Assembly: GCA_944320815.1 (NCBI GenBank)
Contig: CALUIZ010000001.1
Span: forward strand, 1-64,000
Direction of reading: 5' to 3'
Length of the DNA stretch: 64,000 nucleotides
From: an uncultured Phocaeicola sp.
GTDB taxonomy: Bacteria; Bacteroidota; Bacteroidia; Bacteroidales; Bacteroidaceae
Under the pieces are notes generated by a model. That model worked only from the letters and a program-made list of their open reading frames with translations. It made no database searches and was not told where the DNA came from. Position numbers and translations under genes: made by a program. Positions 38,004 to 45,614 of this stretch are shown one piece after another (within the stretch, counting starts at the first letter, position 1; every line of letters starts with the position of its first letter).

Positions 38004-38029
38004 TGCAGAACATATAAAAACAGGAACCT

Positions 38030-38716
38030 ATGAAGAAATTTTATCTACTCTTACTGGCGGTTTTCCTTTCATGCGGATTCGGTTCCGCACAGTACAGGAA
38101 ATCTGTTTCAATCCTTGGGGATTCTTATTCCACTTTTGAAAACTACATCGAACCGGCAGCCAACGTGTCATGGTATTTCAACAATCCGCAGAAAGGAAAT
38201 GACGTGAACGACGCTACTCTTACCTGGTGGCATATGTTCATCAAAGACAATGGATACCGTCTGTGCGTCAACAATTCCTACTCAGGAGCTACGGTTTGTA
38301 ACACGGGGTACAGGAAAGAAGACTATTCCGACCGTTCATTCATTACCCGGATGAACAACCTGGGGTGTCCCGACATCATTTTTATATTCGGAGGAACCAA
38401 CGACAGTTGGGCAGGTTCTCCGATAGGGGAGTATCAGTATGGCGGATGGACGAAAGAGTCTCTCTACAGCTTCCGTCCGGCAATGGCTTACATGCTTGAC
38501 CATATGGTGAAGCGTTATCCGAATGTGGAAATTTACTTTCTGCTGAACTGTGATTTGAAGGAAGAAATAAACGAATCGGTGAAGACAATCTGCGGACATT
38601 ATGGAGTGGACTGCATAGAGTTGAAAGGAACTGACAAGATTGCGGGCCATCCGTCTATCAAGGGGATGAAGCAAATCACCGGTCAGATCAATGCGTATAT
38701 AAACAGCGGAAGATGA
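38030..38716 (+). CDS. Exported SGNH/GDSL-type hydrolase
   Basis: 228-residue esterase-like protein with signal peptide MKKFYLLLLAVFLSCGFGSA. The nucleophile block SILGDSYSTF has Ser32, the oxyanion block is FGGTNDSW, and a C-terminal GHPSIKGM supplies a histidine. The usual Asp-x-x-His is replaced by this GHPS form, seen in SGNH members of gut Bacteroidetes. Likely deacetylates or de-esterifies a carbohydrate; substrate unknown. It stands alone between a terminator and a convergent gene. Confidence 0.82.
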   Translation: MKKFYLLLLAVFLSCGFGSAQYRKSVSILGDSYSTFENYIEPAANVSWYFNNPQKGNDVNDATLTWWHMFIKDNGYRLCVNNSYSGATVCNTGYRKEDYSDRSFITRMNNLGCPDIIFIFGGTNDSWAGSPIGEYQYGGWTKESLYSFRPAMAYMLDHMVKRYPNVEIYFLLNCDLKEEINESVKTICGHYGVDCIELKGTDKIAGHPSIKGMKQITGQINAYINSGR

Positions 38717-38753
38717 AAAAAGAAGCGGGTGGGTCTTACGGCTCACTCGCTTC
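38716..38753 (-). terminator. Terminator of the pepD-endonuclease pair
   Basis: On the minus strand GAAGCGAGTGAGC pairs with the GACCCACCCGCTTC segment through 12 pairs including G-U pairs, then six U residues (38721-38716). The stem overlaps the end of the endonuclease gene. On the plus strand it could also stop the SGNH transcript. Confidence 0.75.
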
Positions 38754-39777
38754 CTATTTCCAGTTCAAGCAGAATTGGAAGGTGATCGCTGTATCCTCCA
38801 TGATATCGCATCCCCTTGTATGTGCGGAAAGGGGTGTCACCTCCATATCGGTCATCCTCCTCCAGAAGGAACGGAAAGACCACTATTCTGGCCTTCTCAT
38901 ATGTTGTGCGTACGCGGGAGGCATTCATCAGCAAACGCCCGTTCACAATCATCTGGTCCAGTATGTTCCATTCTCCTTTATAGCGGTATGTGCCTCCAGA
39001 CTTTCCTGCGGTCAGATTGTACAATGAAACGGGATTCACTTCTTTTTTCTGTAGAGGGCTGGACGCATCCAACACCTCGCGGACGGAACAGCTTGAAGGA
39101 TAATCGTTGAAATCACCCGTAATGATGATGTGTGGATATTGGCGTGTGGAGAATATCGAGTCCGCTGCCTTGCGAAGACATGAGGCGGCTGCCAGTCGGT
39201 AGGGTTCCGAATGTCTTTCTCTTCCCGAACGTGAGGGAAAGTGACAGACGAACACGTCGAGCGTATCCCCTGAAACCACTCGTCCCGTCACATGCAGGAT
39301 ATCACGTGTGGGCCGGTGCCCCAAATGTTCCAATGGCACTCCGACGGACTGTGCTCCCAGCAACCGGAACGTGGCGGGCTGATAGAGCAAGGCTACGTCT
39401 ATTCCGCGTTCATCGGGCGAGTCCGTCATCACATATTTATAAGCGGCATCCTTTAAGGGAGAGTAGCGTGTCAGTGTCTGCATGCAATAGTCATTTTCCA
39501 CTTCGCATAAGGCTACAAGGTCAGGGACTTGTTCGCCGCTTGCAGCCAGAATAACTTTCGCAATCTTGTTCACTTTCTCCGAAAAGCGAGGATAATTCCA
39601 TCCTCTCACGCTTGTGGGAAGGAACTCCTTGTCATTCTTCAAAGAGTCATGCCGGCAGTCGAACAGATTTTCCACATTGTACTCCATCACCCGGAAGGGT
39701 TGCTGTGCTGTGGCCGGAAACAGGAGTGTCCCTGTGGCAGCCAGCAGCACGGCAATCCGTTTCAGACTGTTTTTCAT
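38743..39777 (-). CDS. Exported endonuclease/exonuclease/phosphatase family protein
   Basis: 344 residues with signal peptide MKNSLKRIAVLLAATGTLLFPATA. The fold's metal and catalytic motifs are present: MEYNVENLFD (Asn and Asp), CEVENDY (Glu), FVCHFPSRS (His), TGDFNDYP (Asp, Asn) and YSDHLPILLEL (Asp-His) at the C-terminus. The start codon overlaps the pepD stop (ATGA), so the two are translationally coupled. Being exported, it may act on extracellular DNA or phosphoesters. Confidence 0.87.
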   Translation of the reverse strand: MKNSLKRIAVLLAATGTLLFPATAQQPFRVMEYNVENLFDCRHDSLKNDKEFLPTSVRGWNYPRFSEKVNKIAKVILAASGEQVPDLVALCEVENDYCMQTLTRYSPLKDAAYKYVMTDSPDERGIDVALLYQPATFRLLGAQSVGVPLEHLGHRPTRDILHVTGRVVSGDTLDVFVCHFPSRSGRERHSEPYRLAAASCLRKAADSIFSTRQYPHIIITGDFNDYPSSCSVREVLDASSPLQKKEVNPVSLYNLTAGKSGGTYRYKGEWNILDQMIVNGRLLMNASRVRTTYEKARIVVFPFLLEEDDRYGGDTPFRTYKGMRYHGGYSDHLPILLELEIGSE

Positions 39778-41234
39778 GCCTTCTTGGTCGGTACATGAAC
39801 CAGTACATCCAGCAAGTGTCTCCAGAATTTGTCGACGGTAGGAATTAGCATACGTTCATCAGGTGAGTGTACTCCTCTCAATGTCGGGCCGAACGACACC
39901 ATGTCAAGAGAAGGGTATTTTTCGAGGAAGAGACCACACTCCAGTCCCGCATGAATGGCTTTCACCTTCGGTTCCGTACCGAACAGACGCTTATAGCTTT
40001 CTACGGCCACCGACAATATTTCCGAAGACGGGTTCGGTTTCCATCCCGGATATCCGTCGGCTGTCACACAGACGGCCCCGCCCAGTTCGAATGCGGCCCG
40101 CACCATCTGTGACATGTCCTTGCGTGAAGACAGAATAGAACTTCTCTGGCTGGTGACGACGATGATTTTCCCCTCCTTCTGCTTTATGGAAGCCAGATTG
40201 GAAGATGTTTCCACCAGTCCCGGAATGTCCTGGCTCATAGCATACACTCCATTGTGTACGGCATATATGGCCAGCAGAAAACGCTTCATGGCTTCCGGTT
40301 CCATCATTTCCGCACGTGGAGTTTCTGATTCAAGTTCCATGCTCAGGTTTGGTTCCGTTGCAGAATATTCCTCTTCCACTTCGGCAAGGAATATGTTCAG
40401 GTCTACACGCACGGCTTCCTTGTAAGCCATCGGTACGGCACATACTGCCCACGCTTCACGCGGAATCGCATTGTGCAGGTTTCCTCCGTCTATTTCACAC
40501 AGGCACATGCCATAACGTTGCATCATGGCGGTAAGGTAACGGTTGAGCAACTTGTTGGCATTCGCACGGTTCTTGTTGATGTCATCGCCCGAATGTCCAC
40601 CGGTCAGTCCTTTTACAGCTACGCGGAAGAAGAAGTATCCTTCAGGCACTTTCACTGTCGGGCAGGGGAATTCGGCTGTCGTGCCGGCCCCTCCTGCACA
40701 TCCGATGAAAAGCTCCCCTTCATCTTCCGAATCCAGATTGATGAGGATGTCTCCGTTCATGAATCCTTTTTTCAAGGCGAATGCGCCCGTAAGTCCCGTT
40801 TCTTCGTCTACCGTAAAAAGGCACTCTATCGGTCCGTGCTCTATGTCTTCTGCCGCGAGGACAGCCAGCTCGGCAGCCATGCCTATCCCGTTGTCTGCGC
40901 CTAGTGTAGTACCTTTTGCTCTTAACCATTCTCCGTCAATGTAGGTTTCAATGGGATCTGTCTCGAAGTTATGAGCCACGTCTCCGTTCTTTTCACACAC
41001 CATGTCCATATGCGACTGGAGTACCACGGTTTTGAGATTCTCTTTCCCGCGAGAAGCCGCTTTCCTAATGAGGACATTACCCGCTTCATCCACTTTGTAT
41101 TCCAGTTTGTGTGACTGGGCGAAGTCTGTCAGATATTGTCTGATTTTCCCTTCTTTTTTTGAGGGGCGTGGCACCTGACAGATTTCTTCAAAAAAATGAA
41201 AAACCGATGCCGGCTGCAAATCTTTCTTTTCCAT
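39774..41234 (-). CDS. pepD: Aminoacyl-histidine dipeptidase (cytosol non-specific dipeptidase)
   Basis: M20C-family zinc dipeptidase of 486 residues from MEKKDLQPASVF. The metal ligands lie in LQSHMDMVCEKN (His, Asp), LGADNGIGMA (Asp), VDEETGLTGA (Glu-Glu) and NLDSEDEGELFIGCAGG (Asp). The frame runs upstream to 41336 but that part is basic, unlike the family and outside the likely transcript. No signal peptide, so it is cytosolic, unlike its coupled neighbour. Confidence 0.93.
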   Translation of the reverse strand: MEKKDLQPASVFHFFEEICQVPRPSKKEGKIRQYLTDFAQSHKLEYKVDEAGNVLIRKAASRGKENLKTVVLQSHMDMVCEKNGDVAHNFETDPIETYIDGEWLRAKGTTLGADNGIGMAAELAVLAAEDIEHGPIECLFTVDEETGLTGAFALKKGFMNGDILINLDSEDEGELFIGCAGGAGTTAEFPCPTVKVPEGYFFFRVAVKGLTGGHSGDDINKNRANANKLLNRYLTAMMQRYGMCLCEIDGGNLHNAIPREAWAVCAVPMAYKEAVRVDLNIFLAEVEEEYSATEPNLSMELESETPRAEMMEPEAMKRFLLAIYAVHNGVYAMSQDIPGLVETSSNLASIKQKEGKIIVVTSQRSSILSSRKDMSQMVRAAFELGGAVCVTADGYPGWKPNPSSEILSVAVESYKRLFGTEPKVKAIHAGLECGLFLEKYPSLDMVSFGPTLRGVHSPDERMLIPTVDKFWRHLLDVLVHVPTKKA

Positions 41235-41273
41235 AAAATGACAATAATTAAATGTTGAATGTTTCTTTTTATG

Positions 41274-41281
41274 CAAAAATA
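41274..41281 (-). promoter_or_regulatory. Putative -7 box of pepD
   Basis: TATTTTTG on the minus strand, 39 bp before the start codon; spacing to the nearest TTTG is too long. Confidence 0.4.
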
Positions 41282-41357
41282 GGTTAAATACCGCGGTTTG
41301 GAATGCCAAAACGACTTTTTTCGGGGCAAAATCCAAAATAATCGGGACAAAAAACTA

Positions 41358-41365
41358 TATATTTG
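41358..41365 (+). promoter_or_regulatory. Putative -7 box of the small membrane protein gene
   Basis: TATATTTG, 19 bp before the ATG at 41385, giving a very short leader; no clear -33 element. Confidence 0.5.
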
Positions 41366-41384
41366 CAGCACAAAATTAATAGAA

Positions 41385-41621
41385 ATGCTCAAGACAATTC
41401 TGATTACACTGTTAATAGTTGCTATCAGTATGGCATTGCTTTCGGTGAAAATTCTTGTAAAGAAAAATGGACGTTTCCCGAACACGCATGTCGGCGGGAG
41501 CAAAGCTATGCGTGAAAGAGGGATAGGCTGCGCTCAGTCGCAGGACAGGGAAGCCCGGCATGCCAATCCTCGTGCCATAGCTGAGAGAAAAGATTTCAGT
41601 GAGCAGAACGACAATGGATAA
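41385..41621 (+). CDS. Conserved small membrane protein
   Basis: 78 residues starting MLKTILITLLIVAISMALLSV, a single membrane segment, followed by a basic tail with FPNTHVGGSKAMRERGIGC and SQDREARHANPRA. I recall near-identical small proteins in other Bacteroides (called 'membrane or secreted protein'), with this tail well conserved and one cysteine. The function is unknown. A longer frame from 41298 starts before the predicted promoter. skp follows by 30 bp. Confidence 0.75.
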   Translation: MLKTILITLLIVAISMALLSVKILVKKNGRFPNTHVGGSKAMRERGIGCAQSQDREARHANPRAIAERKDFSEQNDNG

Positions 41622-41651
41622 TTAACTAAAAACGAGACATAAAACATCATT

Positions 41652-42251
41652 ATGAAAAAAGCAAAGTACTTTATGAATGCGTTCGTCGCATTCGCCTTCA
41701 CTTTCTTGTTCACTCAGTGCAACCAGAAAACGGAATCAGCGTCAGGAAACGTTGCGCCGGCCGTAGCGGGTACAAACATGAAAATCGCATATGTGGAAGT
41801 GGATTCGCTCCTCACCAAATATCGCTATTGGAATGACCTGAACGAGGAGATGATAAAAAAAGAAGAAAACATCCGCACTACTTTGAATGAGAAAGCAAAA
41901 GAACTGGATGGGGAGATGAGAGAATTTCAGCGTAAACTTGAAAACAATGGTTTTGTGAGCCGTGAGCGGGCAGAGCAGGAAAATGCGCGTCTTCTCCAGA
42001 AGCAGCGTGACTTGCAGCAATTGCAGGAGAAGCTCTATGCAGACCTTCAGGCTGAAAACCAGAAGAACAGCCTTCAATTGCGTGACTCCATCAATTCTTT
42101 CCTGAAGGTGTACAATCAGACCAAAGGATATAGTCTGATTATCAGCAATACACAGCTTGACAATCTGTTGTTTGCAGACAAGTCGCTGGACATCACACAG
42201 GAAATTGTAGACGGGCTGAATGCACGTTACAATCCGGGCACAAAGAAATGA
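41652..42251 (+). CDS. Skp/OmpH-family periplasmic chaperone, lipoprotein form
   Basis: 199 residues. The signal MKKAKYFMNAFVAFAFTFLFTQC has a lipobox-like FTQC, suggesting a lipid-anchored protein. The body has MKIAYVEVDSLLTKYRYW, then a long coiled coil (about 70-150; EKAKELDGEMREFQRKLE and QKQRDLQQLQEKL) and a C-terminal strand, the Skp 'tentacle' layout. Predicted to hold outer membrane proteins in the periplasm. Ends at a strong terminator. Confidence 0.88.
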   Translation: MKKAKYFMNAFVAFAFTFLFTQCNQKTESASGNVAPAVAGTNMKIAYVEVDSLLTKYRYWNDLNEEMIKKEENIRTTLNEKAKELDGEMREFQRKLENNGFVSRERAEQENARLLQKQRDLQQLQEKLYADLQAENQKNSLQLRDSINSFLKVYNQTKGYSLIISNTQLDNLLFADKSLDITQEIVDGLNARYNPGTKK

Positions 42252-42280
42252 TGAAACTTATCTGACAGCAAATATTAGGG

Positions 42281-42317
42281 AATCCGGCAGGCTTGCGACA
42301 GTCTGCCGGATTTTTTT
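42281..42317 (+). terminator. Intrinsic terminator after the Skp-like gene
   Basis: AATCCGGCAG (42281-42290) pairs with CTGCCGGATT (42303-42312), loop of 12 nt, then seven T residues. Confidence 0.92.
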
Positions 42318-42434
42318 ATGCGTTCAAGTGTAAGGCCAAAGCAAATAGGACAATCGGAACATTAATCAAGAAATAAGCATCAGTGACATTTGATGCGAAT
42401 TTGTTTATTTCGCAGACAAAATGAATGTCATGTT

Positions 42435-43328
42435 ATGAAGAAAGTAACTGTTGAGAATTTTAATGAAGAGGCAAACAAAACCGAAGTCACTTATTATGAC
42501 GACCGTCTGGCTATCATTGACAGCATTACCAGTTTGAAAGGGGAGACAACCAGAGTGAAGGTGGACGCTTCCCTTGCACTGCTTTGTCTGAAAGGAGAGA
42601 CGTCGCTTTACATTAATGGGGAAGCATATACAATTCGTGAGAATGACTTGCTTCTCTGCCATCCGAACACCATTCTGGAGGACAATGCCGACAGCATGGA
42701 CATCGAGTTCCGCTGCATTTGTCTTTCGCCTGAATATATCAAGCAGATGACTCTGATATCAAAAAGCACATGGGACGCAAGGCAGTTCATTGAAAAGCAC
42801 CCAGTCCTTCACCTCGGACCGGAAGAGACGGCCATCTTCTGCCAATATTACGATCTTCTGCGCTCCAAACTGACCGGCACACCCTACAGGCACCAGCGGG
42901 AGGTGACCGACGCGCTGTTGAGTGCATTCATGTATGAATTTCATGATGCGCTCGACCGCTTCGGGAAGTCATTTCCGCGCAATTACAATTCGGCGGAGAA
43001 TCTTTTCTTCGGTTTTACAGAACTGGTCTCCTCTTCTTTCCCGAAAAAACGGGCGGTTGCATGGTATGCCGACAAACTCCATATCACTCCGAAATATCTT
43101 TCGGCCATCTGCAAGGCAACCTGCGGACATACGGCTTCCGAAATCATCAACCAGTATGTAGTGAAAGATGTGCAGATGCTGCTCAGGCGGACAGACAAGA
43201 CCATCAAGGAAGTGGCCAACATGCTCGACTTCCCTAATCTGTCGTTCTTCGGGAAGTATGTAAAAAAACACTTCGGCTGCTCTCCGCGCGAATATCGGGA
43301 GAATTATCTTCAGAATCAGGCCAGATGA
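42435..43328 (+). CDS. AraC-family transcriptional regulator
   Basis: 297 residues from MKKVTVENFNEEA. The N-terminal cupin-like domain (about 20-100; INGEAYTIRENDLLLCHPNT) would sense a ligand, and the C-terminal two-helix-turn-helix domain has WYADKLHITPKYLSAICK (first helix pair) and IKEVANMLDFPNLSFFGKYVKKHFGCSPREYR, cut here to LDFPNLSFFGKYVK. Earlier in-frame TTG/ATG codons exist at 42390-42393. No obvious target operator or divergent partner gene; it is 11 bp from the convergent rlmH. Confidence 0.9.
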   Translation: MKKVTVENFNEEANKTEVTYYDDRLAIIDSITSLKGETTRVKVDASLALLCLKGETSLYINGEAYTIRENDLLLCHPNTILEDNADSMDIEFRCICLSPEYIKQMTLISKSTWDARQFIEKHPVLHLGPEETAIFCQYYDLLRSKLTGTPYRHQREVTDALLSAFMYEFHDALDRFGKSFPRNYNSAENLFFGFTELVSSSFPKKRAVAWYADKLHITPKYLSAICKATCGHTASEIINQYVVKDVQMLLRRTDKTIKEVANMLDFPNLSFFGKYVKKHFGCSPREYRENYLQNQAR

Positions 43329-43339
43329 CTTCTCATCCG

Positions 43340-43813
43340 TCACTCGTGGTGATAAGGCCCGTTGTGGAGTATGGTCATGGCCCGATAGAGCTGTTCGGCG
43401 AAAACGAGCCGTACCATCTGGTGCGAGAAGGTCATTTTAGACAGTGAGATTCTTTCCTGCGCAGCTTGGTAGACCGCCGGGGAAAATCCGTAAGGCCCTC
43501 CCACGACGAATACCAGCCGCCGGCTTACGGTATGGGTTTTCTTCTCAATCCATGCGGCGAATTCCACCGAACGGAATTCTTTCCCATGCTCGTCTAAAAG
43601 TACAGGCGTATCACCGGGCTGGAAGGCTTTTATTATCAGTTCACCTTCCTTTTCCTTTTGCTGCTCTTTCGTGAGGTTTCTGGTGTTCTTCAGTTCGGGG
43701 ATTGTTTCGAGCTCGCAGGGTATGTAATGGTTCGTGCGTTCCAGATAGTCGCGGATACCTTCTGCATAGAGTTTGTCGGCCGTACGCCCTACTACAAGCA
43801 ATGTTATTTTCAT
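43340..43813 (-). CDS. rlmH: 23S rRNA (pseudouridine-1915-N3) methyltransferase
   Basis: SPOUT-fold enzyme that methylates pseudouridine 1915 of 23S rRNA. From MKITLLVVGRTADK it has 157 residues, the usual length. The SAM-site knot segment VFVVGGPYGFSPAV and the C-terminal FAEQLYRAMTILHNGPYHHE are intact. A start at 43879 would lie upstream of the predicted transcript. Confidence 0.95.
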   Translation of the reverse strand: MKITLLVVGRTADKLYAEGIRDYLERTNHYIPCELETIPELKNTRNLTKEQQKEKEGELIIKAFQPGDTPVLLDEHGKEFRSVEFAAWIEKKTHTVSRRLVFVVGGPYGFSPAVYQAAQERISLSKMTFSHQMVRLVFAEQLYRAMTILHNGPYHHE

Positions 43814-43843
43814 CTCTTTTTTATCTGATTTAAACTTGTTGTT

Positions 43844-43882
43844 TTTGCAAAGATATGAATAATACTTACCTTTGCGCACAAA
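43844..43882. promoter_or_regulatory. Overlapping divergent promoters of nadC (+) and rlmH (-)
   Basis: For nadC, TTTG at 43844-43847 and TACCTTTG at 43867-43874, 19 bp apart. For rlmH on the minus strand, TATCTTTG at 43855-43848 with TTTG at 43882-43879, 23 bp apart. The core elements interleave, so RNA polymerase could occupy only one at a time. Confidence 0.65.
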
Positions 43883-43902
43883 AGTTTAAAACAAGAATCA
43901 TT

Positions 43903-44757
43903 ATGGACGAAAAAATTGTGAAGGATTTGATAGACCGTCTGATTGACCTCTCTTTTGCCGAGGACATAGGCGACGGCGACCACACCACATTGTCGTGCAT
44001 TCCCGCGGATGCCATGGGAAAGTCGAAACTGCTCATAAAGGAGGAGGGTGTTCTGGCTGGCATCGAGGTGGCGAAGGAAGTGTTCAGACGTTTTGACCCT
44101 ACCATGGAGGTGGAGGTGTTCATCCACGACGGCGCACATGTGAAACCGGGTGACGTGCCGATGGTAGTGACGGGGAAAGTGCAGTCGCTGCTTCAGACGG
44201 AGCGTCTGATGCTGAACATCATGCAGCGCATGAGCGGCATCGCGACCATGACCCACAGGTATGTGGAGCGTCTGGAAGGAACGAAAACCCGTGTGCTCGA
44301 CACGCGCAAGACTACCCCGGGCATGCGCATCCTCGAAAAGATGGCGGTGAAGATAGGCGGGGGAGTGAACCACCGTATCGGGCTGTTCGACATGATTCTT
44401 CTCAAGGACAACCATGTGGACTTTGCCGGAGGCATTGACAAGGCTATCACACGCGCCAAGGAATATTGCAAGGAGAAGGGTAAGGACCTGAAGATTGAAA
44501 TAGAGGTCCGCAACTTCGACGAGCTTCAGCAGGTGCTTGAGCTGGGTGGGGTGGACCGCATCATGCTCGACAATTTCACACCGGAAAATACGCGCAAGGC
44601 CGTTGAGATGGTGGGCGGACGTTATGAAATCGAATCGTCGGGGGGCATCACTTTCGACACGCTCCGCGACTATGCCGAATGCGGTGTCGACTTTATTTCG
44701 GTAGGGGCCCTTACCCATTCGGTGAAAGGGCTTGACATGAGTTTCAAGGCTTGTTGA
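43903..44757 (+). CDS. nadC: Nicotinate-nucleotide pyrophosphorylase (carboxylating)
   Basis: Quinolinate phosphoribosyltransferase of de novo NAD synthesis. 284 residues from MDEKIVKDLIDRL. Type II family marks: AEDIGDGDHTTL, the lysine-rich quinolinate site TRKTTPGMRILEKMAVKIGGG (given as DTRKTTPGMR), HRIGLFDMILLKDNH, and ESSGGI in the phosphate site. The frame extends to 43855 but that is inside the promoter. nadA and nadB are not in the window. Confidence 0.95.
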   Translation: MDEKIVKDLIDRLIDLSFAEDIGDGDHTTLSCIPADAMGKSKLLIKEEGVLAGIEVAKEVFRRFDPTMEVEVFIHDGAHVKPGDVPMVVTGKVQSLLQTERLMLNIMQRMSGIATMTHRYVERLEGTKTRVLDTRKTTPGMRILEKMAVKIGGGVNHRIGLFDMILLKDNHVDFAGGIDKAITRAKEYCKEKGKDLKIEIEVRNFDELQQVLELGGVDRIMLDNFTPENTRKAVEMVGGRYEIESSGGITFDTLRDYAECGVDFISVGALTHSVKGLDMSFKAC

Positions 44758-44786
44758 CAAAATTAGACTTAAAAACTAGATAGAAA

Positions 44787-45401
44787 ATGATGAAACGTAA
44801 TTTGTTCAAGGTGCTGCTGGCGGCTGCCTTCTGTGTGGCGACGGCATCAAGCGGCATGGCGCAGGACTGGAAGTCTATCCTTTCCGGTGTGGCCGGCGCA
44901 GTAATCAACAAAGCGACGGGCGAAAGCAATTCAATCGTAGGTACATGGACATATGCAGGTCCTGACTGCAAGTTCACAAGCGATAACCTGCTGGCAAAGG
45001 CGGGGGGCGAAGTGGCTGCCAAGAAAGTGGAGGAGAAAATGAGCGGAGTGTTCAACCTGTTGGGATTCAAGGAAGGCTCTTCCTATACCTTCAATGCAGA
45101 CAGCACCTATACGGCCAAAGTCGGCAACCGCACTACTCAGGGAACTTACAGCTATAATCCTGACACCAAGGAGCTGACCATGAAAACCCGTCTGGGAATC
45201 AAGACTAATGTAACCGTGTCCAAAGGACTGACGGGCGAGACGATGAGTCTGCTGTTCAAGGCGGACAAGCTGATGTCACTCGCCCAGAACATTACGGGAG
45301 CAATAGCGGGAAAGAGCTCCAATTCGGCCGTCAGTACGGCCACTTCATTGCTGAATGAATACGACGGGCTTCAGTTGGGAGTCTCATTGAAGAAGCAGTG
45401 A
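44787..45401 (+). CDS. DUF4923 family exported protein
   Basis: 204 residues with signal peptide MMKRNLFKVLLAAAFCVATASSGMAQ. After a short helical part (WKSILSGVAGAVINKATG) comes the lipocalin-like DUF4923 body with IVGTWTYAGPDCKFTSDNL, FNADSTYTAKVGNRTTQGTY and YNPDTKELTM. Function unknown; envelope location by signal peptide. 29 bp after nadC and followed by a terminator. Confidence 0.8.
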   Translation: MMKRNLFKVLLAAAFCVATASSGMAQDWKSILSGVAGAVINKATGESNSIVGTWTYAGPDCKFTSDNLLAKAGGEVAAKKVEEKMSGVFNLLGFKEGSSYTFNADSTYTAKVGNRTTQGTYSYNPDTKELTMKTRLGIKTNVTVSKGLTGETMSLLFKADKLMSLAQNITGAIAGKSSNSAVSTATSLLNEYDGLQLGVSLKKQ

Positions 45402-45443
45402 TTTCTGAAGATACAATATGTCCGGTTCGTTTCCGGACACAGA

Positions 45444-45492
45444 AGACTCCGGAACCAGGCGGATACTATGCCCGGTTCCGGAGTCTGTTTTT
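45444..45492 (+). terminator. Intrinsic terminator after the DUF4923 gene
   Basis: AGACTCCGGAACC (45444-45456) pairs perfectly over 13 bp with GGTTCCGGAGTCT (45474-45486), then G and five T residues. Confidence 0.93.
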
Positions 45493-45548
45493 ATAGTCGG
45501 CAGATTGTCGCGGCATCTGCAAATAAATGCTTCATTCTTTCGCTTTTC

Positions 45549-45580
45549 TTGGCATATTCCGATGAATTTCCCTAAATTTG
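45549..45580 (+). promoter_or_regulatory. Promoter of the PBP1A gene
   Basis: TTG at 45549-45551 and TAAATTTG at 45573-45580, 21 bp apart; predicted leader about 27 nt. Confidence 0.65.
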
Positions 45581-45614
45581 CAGTCCGTAAAAGAGATATG
45601 TCTATAATAAAGGT

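Noticed and set aside
43810..44760. 316-codon open frame antisense to nadC
   Set aside because: Mirror of nadC codon usage; it also runs through the shared promoter region.
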